This document shows positions 31,811 to 40,315 of a stretch of 47,820 nucleotides of DNA, one piece after another. A program made the position numbers and the translations under genes. Each line of letters begins with the position of its first letter. Position 1 is the stretch's first letter. The notes beneath the pieces are model-generated. The model searched no databases. It was not told the origin of the DNA and was given only the letters and a program-made list of their open reading frames with translations. The stretch is from Myxococcales bacterium (lineage in GTDB: Bacteria > Myxococcota_A > Polyangia > Palsa-1104 > JAEUJZ01): NCBI GenBank assembly GCA_016794465.1, contig JAEUKA010000043.1, positions 1 through 47,820 of the forward strand. Reading direction: 5' to 3'.

Positions 31811-33973
31811 ATGATGAACAAGTCCGCACTCCGACCTGTTTCTTCGCCTGGTTCCCGCAACTGGTTCCGGCTGACGCTGGCCGCGCTACCACTCGCTATG
31901 GTGACCTGTGACGCAGGACAGCTGGAGCCGGACGCCAACGCCGTCGCTGTCAATGTGCTGGGGCTGACCGCCGATGCCACCAAGCTGGTGGTGACGACGA
32001 CGCTCGACGGCAAGGCCACGACCAACCAGAGCCCGCTCGAGGTGACCGGCAAGCTGACCCGCTTCGGCATGCGACTCGCCAAAGAGCTGACGGGCACACT
32101 CTCGATCGCGATCGAGTCCTACGACACCGAGCAGTGCAAAGTGGGCACCGGCACGGCGACGACTCCGCTCGGCAGTCCGTATCGGTTTGAAGTAACAGCG
32201 TCGATGAAGACGGTGAGCCCGCGCGTCTGCCCGCCGCCGCCGCCACCGAAGACCTGCGCCCCCAACCTGTTCTGCTGGTCGAATCCGCTGCCGCAGGGCA
32301 ACACCTTCCAAGCGCTGTGGGCGACCTCGGCCAGCGACGTATGGGCGGTTGGGGATGCGGGAACGATCCATCACTACGACGGCGCCAAGTGGACCGCACA
32401 GGCGAGCGGCACCACCGAGTCACTGTTTGGCGTGTGGGCGGCCTCGGCAAATGAAGTGTACGCCGTCGGTACCGCCGGCAAAGTCCTTCGCTACGACGGC
32501 ACCAAGTGGTCCTCCGAGGTCAGTAACACCACCCGGCGACTCAGCGCGATCTGGGGCAGCGGCAGCGACGCGTGGGCTGTTGGCGAAGGCGGCACCATCA
32601 TCCGTCGGAACGGCGGCACCTGGAGCGCGCAGACCTCTGGCGTCGCCACCCACCTAAGCGGCGTCTGGGGCCGCTCTCCAACCGAGATCTATACCGTCGG
32701 TGACGCTGGAGTCATCCGCAAGTTCGACGGCACCAGCTGGACGATGATGACCAGCACCACCGCGATGAACCTGGCCGGAATCTGGGGTGATGCCAGCACT
32801 GCCATCGCCGTCGGTCAAAACGGCGTCATCTTGGGTCTGTCCGGCACCACTTGGTCGGCGCAGTCGAGCGGCTCCACCGAGCAGCTCTCCAGCGTGTTCT
32901 CTCCGTCGGCAGGGCAGTACATCGCGGTCGGCTCAAACGGTACAGTCTTGCGCGGCAGCGGTGGCACATGGTCGCCTCAGCCTCCCGGCACAGGACTCGG
33001 GCTCGTCGCTGTCCGAGGCGCCAGCGCAACGGATCTATGGACAGCGGGCTTCGGCGGACAGCTCATTCGCTACGACGGCACCAAGTGGACCGCAACCCGT
33101 CAGGGCTTCGAGGGCCAGATCCGCAGCCTCGCCGTGCTCAAGACCACCGATGTCTGGGCCGTCGGTGATGCCGGCTTCATCGCGCACTACGACGGCACCA
33201 AGTGGACCTCCGTCACCAGCGGCACCACCTCGAACCTGACCGGGATCTGGGCCGTCTCTCCCACCGAGATCTACGCCGTCGGTGACAACAACACCTTCCT
33301 GCGCTTCCTCGGCCTGAGCTGGAGCCCCGGCCCCTACCCCGTCATCTCGCAGCATGCCCGCGCCGTCTATGCCACCGGCTCAGCGAACATCTGGTCCGTC
33401 GCTACGTCGCCCACGCCGAACCAAGTCTATCTGTTCAAATACAACGGCGTCTCTTGGTCGGGCTTCGTGCTGACCGATCCGTCGGCCCCCGGCATGACCC
33501 GCGTCCAGAGCGTCAACGCGATGTGGGGCATCTCGCAGGGCGCCAACGATCTCATCTACTTTGTCGGCAAGAGCTTCGCGGCGTTCAGCAATGTCTCGGG
33601 CGGCACCGCCAACACGACCTACACGTTCCCGGCCAGCGGCGCCGAGATGCGCGCCGTCCATGGCACTGCCTCGACGGACGTGTGGGCAGTGGGCGACAAC
33701 GGCGTCGTCATGCAGCACACCGGCGCCGGCGCCTGGCAGGCCATCAACACCGGTCTACCGATGGCCAACCTCCTGGGCGTCTGGCACGGCAGCACCACCA
33801 GCCCGCTGTGGGTGGTCGGCGACCAAGGCACGCTGTGGAACTTCGACGGCACCAGCTGGGCCACCAAGGAGAGCAACACCCGCAACCGGCTCAACGCCGT
33901 CCTGGGGCTGAGCCAGACCGACTTCTGGGTCGGCGGCGCATCCGGCACCATGCTCCACACGCAGCCTCAGTAG
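31811..33973 (+). CDS. Beta-propeller lipoprotein, about 14 repeats
   Basis: 720 residues. Signal with lipobox-like AMVTC (Cys33), an N-terminal beta domain (about 40-145), a poly-Pro hinge, then from about 175 to the end 14 repeats of about 41 residues with the core WAVGDAGTIHHYDGAKW (first), YAVGTAGKVLRYDGTKW (second) and so on to FWVGGASGTMLHT (last). Fourteen blades suit two seven-bladed propellers. Repeats of this AVG-G-Y/FDG-W type are frequent in secreted myxobacterial proteins and related to Ycf48-like blades. Probably surface-attached, ligand unknown. It starts 41 bp after the TPR gene, so may be part of the kinase operon. Confidence 0.88.
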   Translation: MMNKSALRPVSSPGSRNWFRLTLAALPLAMVTCDAGQLEPDANAVAVNVLGLTADATKLVVTTTLDGKATTNQSPLEVTGKLTRFGMRLAKELTGTLSIAIESYDTEQCKVGTGTATTPLGSPYRFEVTASMKTVSPRVCPPPPPPKTCAPNLFCWSNPLPQGNTFQALWATSASDVWAVGDAGTIHHYDGAKWTAQASGTTESLFGVWAASANEVYAVGTAGKVLRYDGTKWSSEVSNTTRRLSAIWGSGSDAWAVGEGGTIIRRNGGTWSAQTSGVATHLSGVWGRSPTEIYTVGDAGVIRKFDGTSWTMMTSTTAMNLAGIWGDASTAIAVGQNGVILGLSGTTWSAQSSGSTEQLSSVFSPSAGQYIAVGSNGTVLRGSGGTWSPQPPGTGLGLVAVRGASATDLWTAGFGGQLIRYDGTKWTATRQGFEGQIRSLAVLKTTDVWAVGDAGFIAHYDGTKWTSVTSGTTSNLTGIWAVSPTEIYAVGDNNTFLRFLGLSWSPGPYPVISQHARAVYATGSANIWSVATSPTPNQVYLFKYNGVSWSGFVLTDPSAPGMTRVQSVNAMWGISQGANDLIYFVGKSFAAFSNVSGGTANTTYTFPASGAEMRAVHGTASTDVWAVGDNGVVMQHTGAGAWQAINTGLPMANLLGVWHGSTTSPLWVVGDQGTLWNFDGTSWATKESNTRNRLNAVLGLSQTDFWVGGASGTMLHTQPQ

Positions 33974-34003
33974 CCCGCTCCTCCGCTTGCCCTCATTGAA
34001 CGT

Positions 34004-34030
34004 CGTCCGTTATCTTGGACATGCGTCCAA
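34004..34030 (+). promoter_or_regulatory. Putative operator before siroheme genes
   Basis: CGTCCGTTAT at 34004-34013 is identical to 40288-40297 before the sulfite/nitrite reductase gene. An inverted repeat TTGGAC-ATGC-GTCCAA (34015-34030) follows immediately and runs into the first codons of the precorrin-2 dehydrogenase. The match, not any experiment, suggests a shared regulator. Confidence 0.45.
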
Positions 34031-34659
34031 TGAAACGTACTCTCTATCCGTTGTTCGTCGACTTGCAGGATCGGCCAGTGCTGGTGGTCGGTGCAGGTCC
34101 CGTCGGGAGTCATAAGACCAAAGCGCTGCTCGCCGCCGGTGCGGCTGTGACGGTGGTTGCTCCACAAGCCAGCGACTTTGTGCAGACAGCGGCCCTGCGC
34201 GGCGAGCTGCGCTGGCAGCCACGGCCCTTCGCCGAGTCGGACCTCGAGGGTGTCTACTTTGTGATTGCAGCGACGGGAGACTCAGCCGTCAATGCCGAGG
34301 TTGCGCACGCAGCGGCGGCTCGGCAGCTCCTGGTCAATGCCGTCGATGATCCGGCGTCAGCATCTGCGTATGCGTCGGCCCAGCTGCATCGCGGAGGTGT
34401 GACGGTGGCGATCTCGTCGGGAGGGCGCGCTCCAGCGGTGGCTCGGCTGCTTCGTGAGCTGCTCGAACAGCTGCTGCCCAGCGACGAAACACTGCTGTCG
34501 TGGGTCAGCCAGGCCGAGTCACTCCGAGCCGAGTGGCAGCAAGCTCGGGTGCCACTATCCCGTCGCTATCGCTCACTCTTGCAGCACTTGGCGAACCAGC
34601 ACAGCGACGAAAAACCAGCGCTGACAGCCGTGCCATCGCCGATGGAAGTCGTGTCATGA
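34021..34659 (+). CDS. Precorrin-2 dehydrogenase/siroheme ferrochelatase (CysG N-terminal half, Met8-like)
   Basis: 212 residues from ATG 34021 (ATG 34030 also possible). LYPLFVDLQDRPVLVVGAG, the nucleotide-binding GAGPVG motif, and YFVIAATGDSAVNAEVA, LLVNAVDDP, VTVAISSGGRAPAVARLLRE are the CysG N-domain signature. It oxidises precorrin-2 with NAD+ to sirohydrochlorin and inserts Fe2+ to give siroheme. The tail after about 165 is longer than the minimal domain. It overlaps the next gene (ATGA), so the two CysG functions are encoded as adjacent coupled genes. Confidence 0.93.
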   Translation: MRPMKRTLYPLFVDLQDRPVLVVGAGPVGSHKTKALLAAGAAVTVVAPQASDFVQTAALRGELRWQPRPFAESDLEGVYFVIAATGDSAVNAEVAHAAAARQLLVNAVDDPASASAYASAQLHRGGVTVAISSGGRAPAVARLLRELLEQLLPSDETLLSWVSQAESLRAEWQQARVPLSRRYRSLLQHLANQHSDEKPALTAVPSPMEVVS

Positions 34660-35432
34660 GCGGTCGTGTTTCCTTGATTGGCGCCGGTCCCGGTGATCCC
34701 GAGCTGCTGACGCTGCGCGCCGTCCGTCGGCTCGCCGAGGCAGATGTCGTGCTGTACGATGCGCTCGTCGATAGGCGCGTGCTGGAGCTGGCGACCCGGG
34801 CGCGCTGCGTCGATGTGGGCAAGCGCTGTGGCGGTCGGCAGGTGGCCCAGGCAGCAACCGAGCGTCTGTTATTGCGGCTGGCCAAGCGCGGCTGGAAGGT
34901 GGTGCGGCTCAAAGGGGGCGATCCGTTTGTGTTTGGGCGGGGCGGAGAGGAAGCGCTGGCACTGTCGCGAGCAGGAATTTCCTGGGAAGTGGTGCCCGGT
35001 CTGTCGAGTGCGCTGGCCGGTCCGGCACTGTGCGGGATTCCGGTCACGCATCGCGGACTGTCAACGGCGCTGCTGGTCACAAGTGGTCACGATCTGAACG
35101 CGGCGCGGACTCTGCTGGCGGAGCTGCCGCCGCTGGGAATGACGCTGGTGATCTTGATGGCGCGCTCGCACCGTCAAGAGCTGGCGCAGCTTCTGCTCGA
35201 CAAGAAGTGGCCGAGAGAGACTCCCGCAGCGGTGATTCAGTCCGCGAGTCTTCCCGAGCAGAAGCAGTGGCTGGGAACCTTGGCCGAGCTTGCGGATGCG
35301 GACGGAACCGGCGAGCTTCTCGATGGTGCCGCATCGCTGCTGGTGATTGGCTCCACCGTCGCTCTTGGCGCCGAGCTAGGACCCTTTTTGCACAGTCAAC
35401 CCGGAGTCCCAAAGCTGGCCTCGGTCGGCTGA
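34656..35432 (+). CDS. cobA: Uroporphyrinogen-III C-methyltransferase
   Basis: 258 residues from ATG 34656. VSLIGAGPGDPELLTLRAVR, VVLYDALVDRRVL, VVRLKGGDPFVFGRGGEE and PGLSSALAGPALCGIPVTHR are the SUMT signature. It methylates uroporphyrinogen III twice with S-adenosylmethionine to precorrin-2, the substrate of the previous gene. Together they make siroheme for the reductase at 40316. TGA of the previous gene overlaps its ATG by four bases. Confidence 0.95.
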   Translation: MSGRVSLIGAGPGDPELLTLRAVRRLAEADVVLYDALVDRRVLELATRARCVDVGKRCGGRQVAQAATERLLLRLAKRGWKVVRLKGGDPFVFGRGGEEALALSRAGISWEVVPGLSSALAGPALCGIPVTHRGLSTALLVTSGHDLNAARTLLAELPPLGMTLVILMARSHRQELAQLLLDKKWPRETPAAVIQSASLPEQKQWLGTLAELADADGTGELLDGAASLLVIGSTVALGAELGPFLHSQPGVPKLASVG

Positions 35433-35501
35433 GCGAAAGCGCGTGTCCCAACTTGTGGCGGCGGTGTTACTGTCGCGCAAAATCGCAAGCAAGGTGGGGA
35501 C

Positions 35502-38141
35502 ATGAAGGTCACATTTCTCGGTGGTGCAGATGAAATCGGCGCATCCAGTACGCTGGTCGAAGTCGCTGGCCACCGGCTGCTGATTGACTGCGGAATTCGC
35601 ATGGCGCCTCGGCAAGGAGAGATCCTTCCCTGGCTCGCTCTCGTCGAAGAACGCGGTGGGCTGTCGGCGATCATTCAGACGCACGCGCACCTCGATCACT
35701 CGGGAGCGCTGCCGCTGGCCTACGACTCCTTTCGGGTTCCTATCTATCTGACTCCGCCGACGCTGAGTATCATCACGACCCTGCTCTCGGATGCGCTCAA
35801 GATCATGGAAGCGGGCTACAAAGCCGACGGAGAGCTACCGATTTACTCGGCGCAGATGGTCGAAGCGATGCTGGCCGGAGTCCACACGATTCCTTTCGCG
35901 CGACCGCTGTGGCTGGCCGATGATCTGTGCGTCACACTGTTTCCCGCCGGTCACATCTTGGGCGCAAGCTCGGTCTTCCTAGAGAGCAGCGAGGGCTCGA
36001 TCCTGATCACCGGAGACATCTGCGTCACCGATCAGTACACCGTGCCCGGACTGGTGGTTCCCGATATCAAGCCCGACGTGGTGGTGATCGAAAGTACCTA
36101 TGGGAATCGGACCCACAGCAGTCGCGCGCTCGAAGAGAGTCGCCTGATCAGCCAGATCGGTGAAGTGATCCAGCGGCGCGGCGCAGTCCTGATTCCGGCG
36201 TTTGCGATCGGACGGGCGCAAGAAGTGATCCTGATCTTGGCCAAAGCGATGGAGTCCGGACAGCTTCCCAAAGCGCCAATCTTCGTCGACGGAATGGTCC
36301 GGCAGGTGTGCTCGATTTACGCTTCCTATCCAGAGTATGTCTCGCAGTTTTTGCGCAAGCGAATCAAGGATCACGGCAATCCGTTCTATTCCAAAAATGG
36401 CTCGGTCACGCCGGTCTGGAATCCCAAAGATCGCGACAAGATTGCTCGCACACGTCCGTGTGTGATCGTCTCTAGCTCGGGAATGTTATCGGGTGGACCG
36501 AGTGTGTTTTATGCAGCGCGTCTGGCCGACGATCCGAGCAGTCTGATTGCGCTGACCGGATATCAAGATGAGGAGTCGCCGGGACGCAAGCTTCAAGATC
36601 TCGCGGCGGCAGGTGGCGGGACGTTACAGCTTGGTGAGCAGACCCTTTCGCTGTCCTGTCAGGTCACTTCCTATGGCCTGAGCGCGCACTCGGATGCGTC
36701 GCAGCTGCTATCGGAAATTGAGGCGCTCGGACCCAAGGAAATCATCCTGGTCCATGGTTACAGCGACGCCAAAGCCGCGCTGACAGAGAAGCTAAAGGAG
36801 CGCAAGTTCAACCTGATTCATACTCCGAAGCTCGGCGAGACAATCAATATTAGTCCTCGTACGCGCATCTTTTCTCGGCCCCCCAACCTGCAGCTAGACA
36901 GTGACAGTCCGATCGATGAAGTGGGGCGTGATCACTTGGCAGAGCGACTGTTTGCGCGCGACAGCACCTCACGGGTCTACACCTTGCAAGAGCTGATGGA
37001 AGCGTGGGGATATGCGCCGGAGCAGCAGAGTGAAGAGGAGCGAAAGAGAGTCCTTCAGCTGCTGGCTGCCAAAGACTCTCCGTTCAAAAACGACGGCGAG
37101 CGGCGATTCCTGTTCCGCTTGCGCGTCAAGGGCAAGCAAGTCCTGACCCGGAAAGTGGCCGAAGCCCAGAGTCCGGTCAAGCGGCCCGCCCAGATCACCA
37201 CCGACAGTCCGCAAGCGACGCTGGATCTGCTGGCAAGTCGGATTCCCAAGGAAGCGGGTCTGTATCGCAAGAGCGTTCACACCGACACGATGTCGATCGA
37301 TCTGTCGTTCTATTTTCCAAAAGTGGCAGCGACAAAGTACCAAGAGATCTTGCAGCAGATTCAGCAGCAGACGTTCTGGCAGCTGTCGATCTGCAAACAG
37401 CCCCATCAGGAAGCACTGATCGCGGCGGTGCAAAAGCACGTTCCTGTTTCCTGGAAAGTACTGAAGCGTCCGTCGGTGCGGCTGACCTGTTCGCGCGTCA
37501 CGGTGCAGGTTGCGCAGCCCGGATCGCTGGCAGAAGTGGAGCAGACTGCGCAAGCGTTTTTGGCAGAGACAGGGCTGCAGCTAGAGGTGGTGCGCGGAGC
37601 TGGAAGCGGTGCGACTCCTGTCCATCCGCCCGTCAATCCTTTCGATACGCTGGCGCTGTTGCGGGGGGTTCAAAGTGAAGCGGACGAGCAGCTACAGAGT
37701 TCGACCGCAGCGACGATGAGTGACCTCCTAACGCCGCCGGAACGGATGGAGATCAATGCCGCACTCGGACGACTTCGGGAGGCGTTTGCAGAGTCTCCGC
37801 ACAAGCCGCTCAAGCTCGGTCTAAAACAGAGTCCGGTGCCGCACATCGAGGTCGCATTTGTCAGTCCAGAGATCGGCGCGCGCTACAAAGACAAGCTGCG
37901 GACCCTTTCGCAGGAGCTGGGCTGGGAGATCGGAATTCGCCTACATCCCGACGAGCAGCGCCTAAAAGATCTCGCCAAAGCGCTGCTGTCCGACTTCCAT
38001 CCGATCAAGGAACCGAGCGTCCGCAAAGAGCGGCAGACGATCGAGATCCGCTTGCAAGAGCTGCCCCCGCACCGACAGCTCCGCGAGACGGCTTCCCAGT
38101 TCCTAGAGCTGACCGGTTATCACCTCGAGCTGACTCCCTAA
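35502..38141 (+). CDS. Beta-CASP metallo-beta-lactamase RNase with long C-terminal extension
   Basis: 879 residues, about twice the usual bacterial CPSF-type enzyme (430-470). The N-terminal about 450 residues carry the full set: HAHLDH (61-66), PAGHILGASS, GDICVTD, VVVIESTYGNRTH, GRAQEVI, SSSGMLSGG and LSAHSD. These are the zinc and beta-CASP motifs of RNA-processing nucleases. The extension begins with a helical region (about 480-560). Two similar blocks follow, about 597-697 and 780-879; both contain a DLSF/EVAF strand, a KYQEIL/RYKDKL helix, an RPSVR/EPSVR strand and end in TGLQLEVV/TGYHLELTP. They look like an internal duplication, possibly an RNA-binding platform. AAGGTGGGG precedes ATG 35502. 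Confidence 0.93.
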   Translation: MKVTFLGGADEIGASSTLVEVAGHRLLIDCGIRMAPRQGEILPWLALVEERGGLSAIIQTHAHLDHSGALPLAYDSFRVPIYLTPPTLSIITTLLSDALKIMEAGYKADGELPIYSAQMVEAMLAGVHTIPFARPLWLADDLCVTLFPAGHILGASSVFLESSEGSILITGDICVTDQYTVPGLVVPDIKPDVVVIESTYGNRTHSSRALEESRLISQIGEVIQRRGAVLIPAFAIGRAQEVILILAKAMESGQLPKAPIFVDGMVRQVCSIYASYPEYVSQFLRKRIKDHGNPFYSKNGSVTPVWNPKDRDKIARTRPCVIVSSSGMLSGGPSVFYAARLADDPSSLIALTGYQDEESPGRKLQDLAAAGGGTLQLGEQTLSLSCQVTSYGLSAHSDASQLLSEIEALGPKEIILVHGYSDAKAALTEKLKERKFNLIHTPKLGETINISPRTRIFSRPPNLQLDSDSPIDEVGRDHLAERLFARDSTSRVYTLQELMEAWGYAPEQQSEEERKRVLQLLAAKDSPFKNDGERRFLFRLRVKGKQVLTRKVAEAQSPVKRPAQITTDSPQATLDLLASRIPKEAGLYRKSVHTDTMSIDLSFYFPKVAATKYQEILQQIQQQTFWQLSICKQPHQEALIAAVQKHVPVSWKVLKRPSVRLTCSRVTVQVAQPGSLAEVEQTAQAFLAETGLQLEVVRGAGSGATPVHPPVNPFDTLALLRGVQSEADEQLQSSTAATMSDLLTPPERMEINAALGRLREAFAESPHKPLKLGLKQSPVPHIEVAFVSPEIGARYKDKLRTLSQELGWEIGIRLHPDEQRLKDLAKALLSDFHPIKEPSVRKERQTIEIRLQELPPHRQLRETASQFLELTGYHLELTP

Positions 38142-38147
38142 CGCACA

Positions 38148-39341
38148 CTAGGACCGGACGCGGTGGATGCGCAGTACGCTCTCTTCCGAAGGAACTCCTA
38201 CCCGCAGAGGAAATCCGTAGTGGCCGGTGCCGCGATGGACATACATCCGATCTCGACCGCGCGCCCAGAATCCGTGATCAGGAATCTTGATCCCGAACAG
38301 CCGCAGGAAAGTCCACGATAACCCGAGGCTGAGCAGCCCCACCTGACCACCGTGCGTGTGACCGGACAGGACCAGATCTGCCTCTCCCTCCGGCAGGTGT
38401 TTGAACGCGCCCGGATCGTGCAGCATGATGATGCGGGTGGTTCCGGCAATGCGCGGATGCTGCTGACAGACTCGCTGCATTCGTTCCGCTCGGTTGTTCC
38501 AGGCAAAGTCCATTCCGATGATGTGAACGCGACCCGCCTCGGTATCCAGGAGCGCAGCATCATCAACGAGCAGGATGATTCCGTTGGCGGCAAGTGCCTT
38601 CCGTACTGTCTCTGGCGCTTCGTGATCGTGGTTGCCATGACAGGCAAAGACGCGACCTCTCAGCGCGGCCAGTGGCTCCAGCGAGCGACGGAGCAGCTCC
38701 GGATCACTGTGCGACTCCATGGTCAAAAAATCACCGGTCAGACAGATGAGATCAGGACTCTTTTTCACCGCCGACTCGGCAATGCGCCGCAGCCGTGACA
38801 CCGACATAAACGGCCCCAGGTGCGGGTCACTGATCTGCACGATCCGCAGCGGCCGATCTTCTCGCGTATTTCCATAAGGATGCGGCAGCGGCTGCGCGTG
38901 ATCGATGTGATGATCGCGGACCACCAGATCGATCTCCTCCTCTCGCGTGACAAACGACTGCACCATCCCAATCGCCGCCAGCGCATACGGAATCACGATT
39001 CCCCACGGTGAAAATCCCAGCGCTCGCACCACTGCCCACGGCATCGCCAGCAGCGTGCCCGCCCAGAAGAAGGAGCCCGGCCAGCTCACCAGCAGCCGAT
39101 ACCACAGAGGTCGCATCCGGGCCCTGGTCAGCATCAAAAAGTTCACATACACCGCAATGTGCAGCGCCACAAACACTGGCATCACCGGCACAAACATCGG
39201 AGCAATCTCTGCGGCAATCAGCGAGTGCAGACCGCTTATCACCCCGGCAAACGTCGCAAACTGCCGACCGCGTGCCAGCAGCGCCAACGCCACCACCAAG
39301 ATCCACGCCCCAAGCGTCAGGAAAGAGAACCACCACGGCAT
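38148..39341 (-). CDS. Membrane-bound calcineurin-like phosphoesterase
   Basis: 397 residues from ATG 39341. Four N-terminal membrane helices (about 1-135), then a cytoplasmic or periplasmic metallophosphoesterase domain: RIVQISDPHLGPFM, ICLTGDFLTM, CHGNHDHEAPE, IMLHDPGAF and LSGHTHGGQVG, all metal-binding motifs present. It resembles YkuE/YaeI-type phosphodiesterases acting on lipids such as UDP-diacylglucosamine or other phosphodiesters. Convergent with the nuclease gene (6 bp apart). Not closely like the phosphoesterase part of the STAND protein. Confidence 0.92.
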   Translation of the reverse strand: MPWWFSFLTLGAWILVVALALLARGRQFATFAGVISGLHSLIAAEIAPMFVPVMPVFVALHIAVYVNFLMLTRARMRPLWYRLLVSWPGSFFWAGTLLAMPWAVVRALGFSPWGIVIPYALAAIGMVQSFVTREEEIDLVVRDHHIDHAQPLPHPYGNTREDRPLRIVQISDPHLGPFMSVSRLRRIAESAVKKSPDLICLTGDFLTMESHSDPELLRRSLEPLAALRGRVFACHGNHDHEAPETVRKALAANGIILLVDDAALLDTEAGRVHIIGMDFAWNNRAERMQRVCQQHPRIAGTTRIIMLHDPGAFKHLPEGEADLVLSGHTHGGQVGLLSLGLSWTFLRLFGIKIPDHGFWARGRDRMYVHRGTGHYGFPLRVGVPSEESVLRIHRVRS

Positions 39342-39417
39342 GGTCCCTAGGATGCCGCATCCCTGACTCGCCGTGCAGGATTTCAACATAGGACGGGAAG
39401 CGGCTTATCGGTCAATA

Positions 39418-40143
39418 TTAGACCTTTATAATGCCTGTTTCGATTGTCGGCTTGCGGTCTTTGGGATAGAGCATCAGCAGAATGCAGCGCATCGGCTCGT
39501 GACCGGGATTGTGGTAGCGGTGCGGCCGATCCGAGCAGAAGAACAGCACATCGCCGGCTTGCAGCGTCGCTTCATGGCCTGCCGCCTCGACGAGCAGCTG
39601 CCCCGCCGTGACATACAGCTGCTCGCGGGTGCCGGGAATGTGGGCCGAGGCGCGCTCCTCCGTCCCCGGCTCCAGCGTCAGCTCATACATCTCGGCGACA
39701 CGCGGGTCCCCCGCCGGAAACAGCGCCCGCGAGCACAGCGTCTTGCCCTCGGAGTACAGCGTCTGCGCCTGCTCACTACGGTGAATCACAAAGTCCCCCG
39801 GCATCGGCTCTCCCAGCAGCGCGCCGAACGGAACCCCCAGACCGTTGGCAATCTTCCAGCCGAGCGCAATCGTCGGTGAGCTTCGGCCCATCTCGATCTG
39901 ACTGAGCATCGCTTTGCTGACCTCACTCCGCTCCGACAGCTCGGCCAGCGACAGGCCACGCTCCAGCCGCAAGATCCGCAGGTTGTCACCGACCCGAGGC
40001 TCCTTGGCAGCTGCTGCGCTCGACGACGGAACGGACTCGCTCACCACTGGCTCCACCGGCTCGCTCGGCGCGGAGTCCACGACGGTACGCACGCGCGGCA
40101 GGGTCTTGCTGATCACGATCTTGCGTTTGCTCTTCCGTATCAT
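39418..40143 (-). CDS. XRE-family regulator with C-terminal cupin
   Basis: 241 residues. Basic start (MIRKSKRKIVISKTLPRVR), a flexible Ser/Ala/Pro stretch, then a helix-turn-helix at about 52-108 (LERGLSLAELSERSEVSKAM, LSQIEMGRSSPT) and a cupin at about 160-235 (PGTREQLYVTAGQLLVEAAG, SDRPHRYHNPGHEPM). Such regulators sense small ligands through the cupin and often control amino acid or sulfur metabolism. It is divergent from the sulfite/nitrite reductase gene, with 172 bp of likely shared promoter, so it is a candidate for binding the CGTCCGTTAT motif. Ligand unknown. Confidence 0.92.
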   Translation of the reverse strand: MIRKSKRKIVISKTLPRVRTVVDSAPSEPVEPVVSESVPSSSAAAAKEPRVGDNLRILRLERGLSLAELSERSEVSKAMLSQIEMGRSSPTIALGWKIANGLGVPFGALLGEPMPGDFVIHRSEQAQTLYSEGKTLCSRALFPAGDPRVAEMYELTLEPGTEERASAHIPGTREQLYVTAGQLLVEAAGHEATLQAGDVLFFCSDRPHRYHNPGHEPMRCILLMLYPKDRKPTIETGIIKV

Positions 40144-40199
40144 GGCCGCAGTGTGCCAGAAACCGGCGCCGCTCGCTCGGCAACTGGACGGAACGGACC

Positions 40200-40310
40200 G
40201 ACGTAGACGTACTGACGTAGACGTAATAGCAGACGACGTATGTCGGCTCCCCGATCCATTTGACCCAGTTGACGAACCATTTGACGGCGTCCGTTATAAC
40301 GGATATCGTT
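40200..40310. promoter_or_regulatory. Divergent promoter and operator region of the reductase gene
   Basis: Contains a 14-bp direct repeat GACGTAGACGTA(C/A)T (40200, 40214), the 9-mer CCATTTGAC twice 21 bp apart (40256, 40277), and the perfect 12-bp palindrome CCGTTATAACGG (40291-40302) inside CGTCCGTTATAACGGA. A possible promoter is TTGACG 40281-40286 with TATCGT 40304-40309 (17-bp spacing), which would place the palindrome between the two boxes, a repressor-like position. ATG of the reductase is at 40316. Confidence 0.5.
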
Positions 40311-40315
40311 CACTC

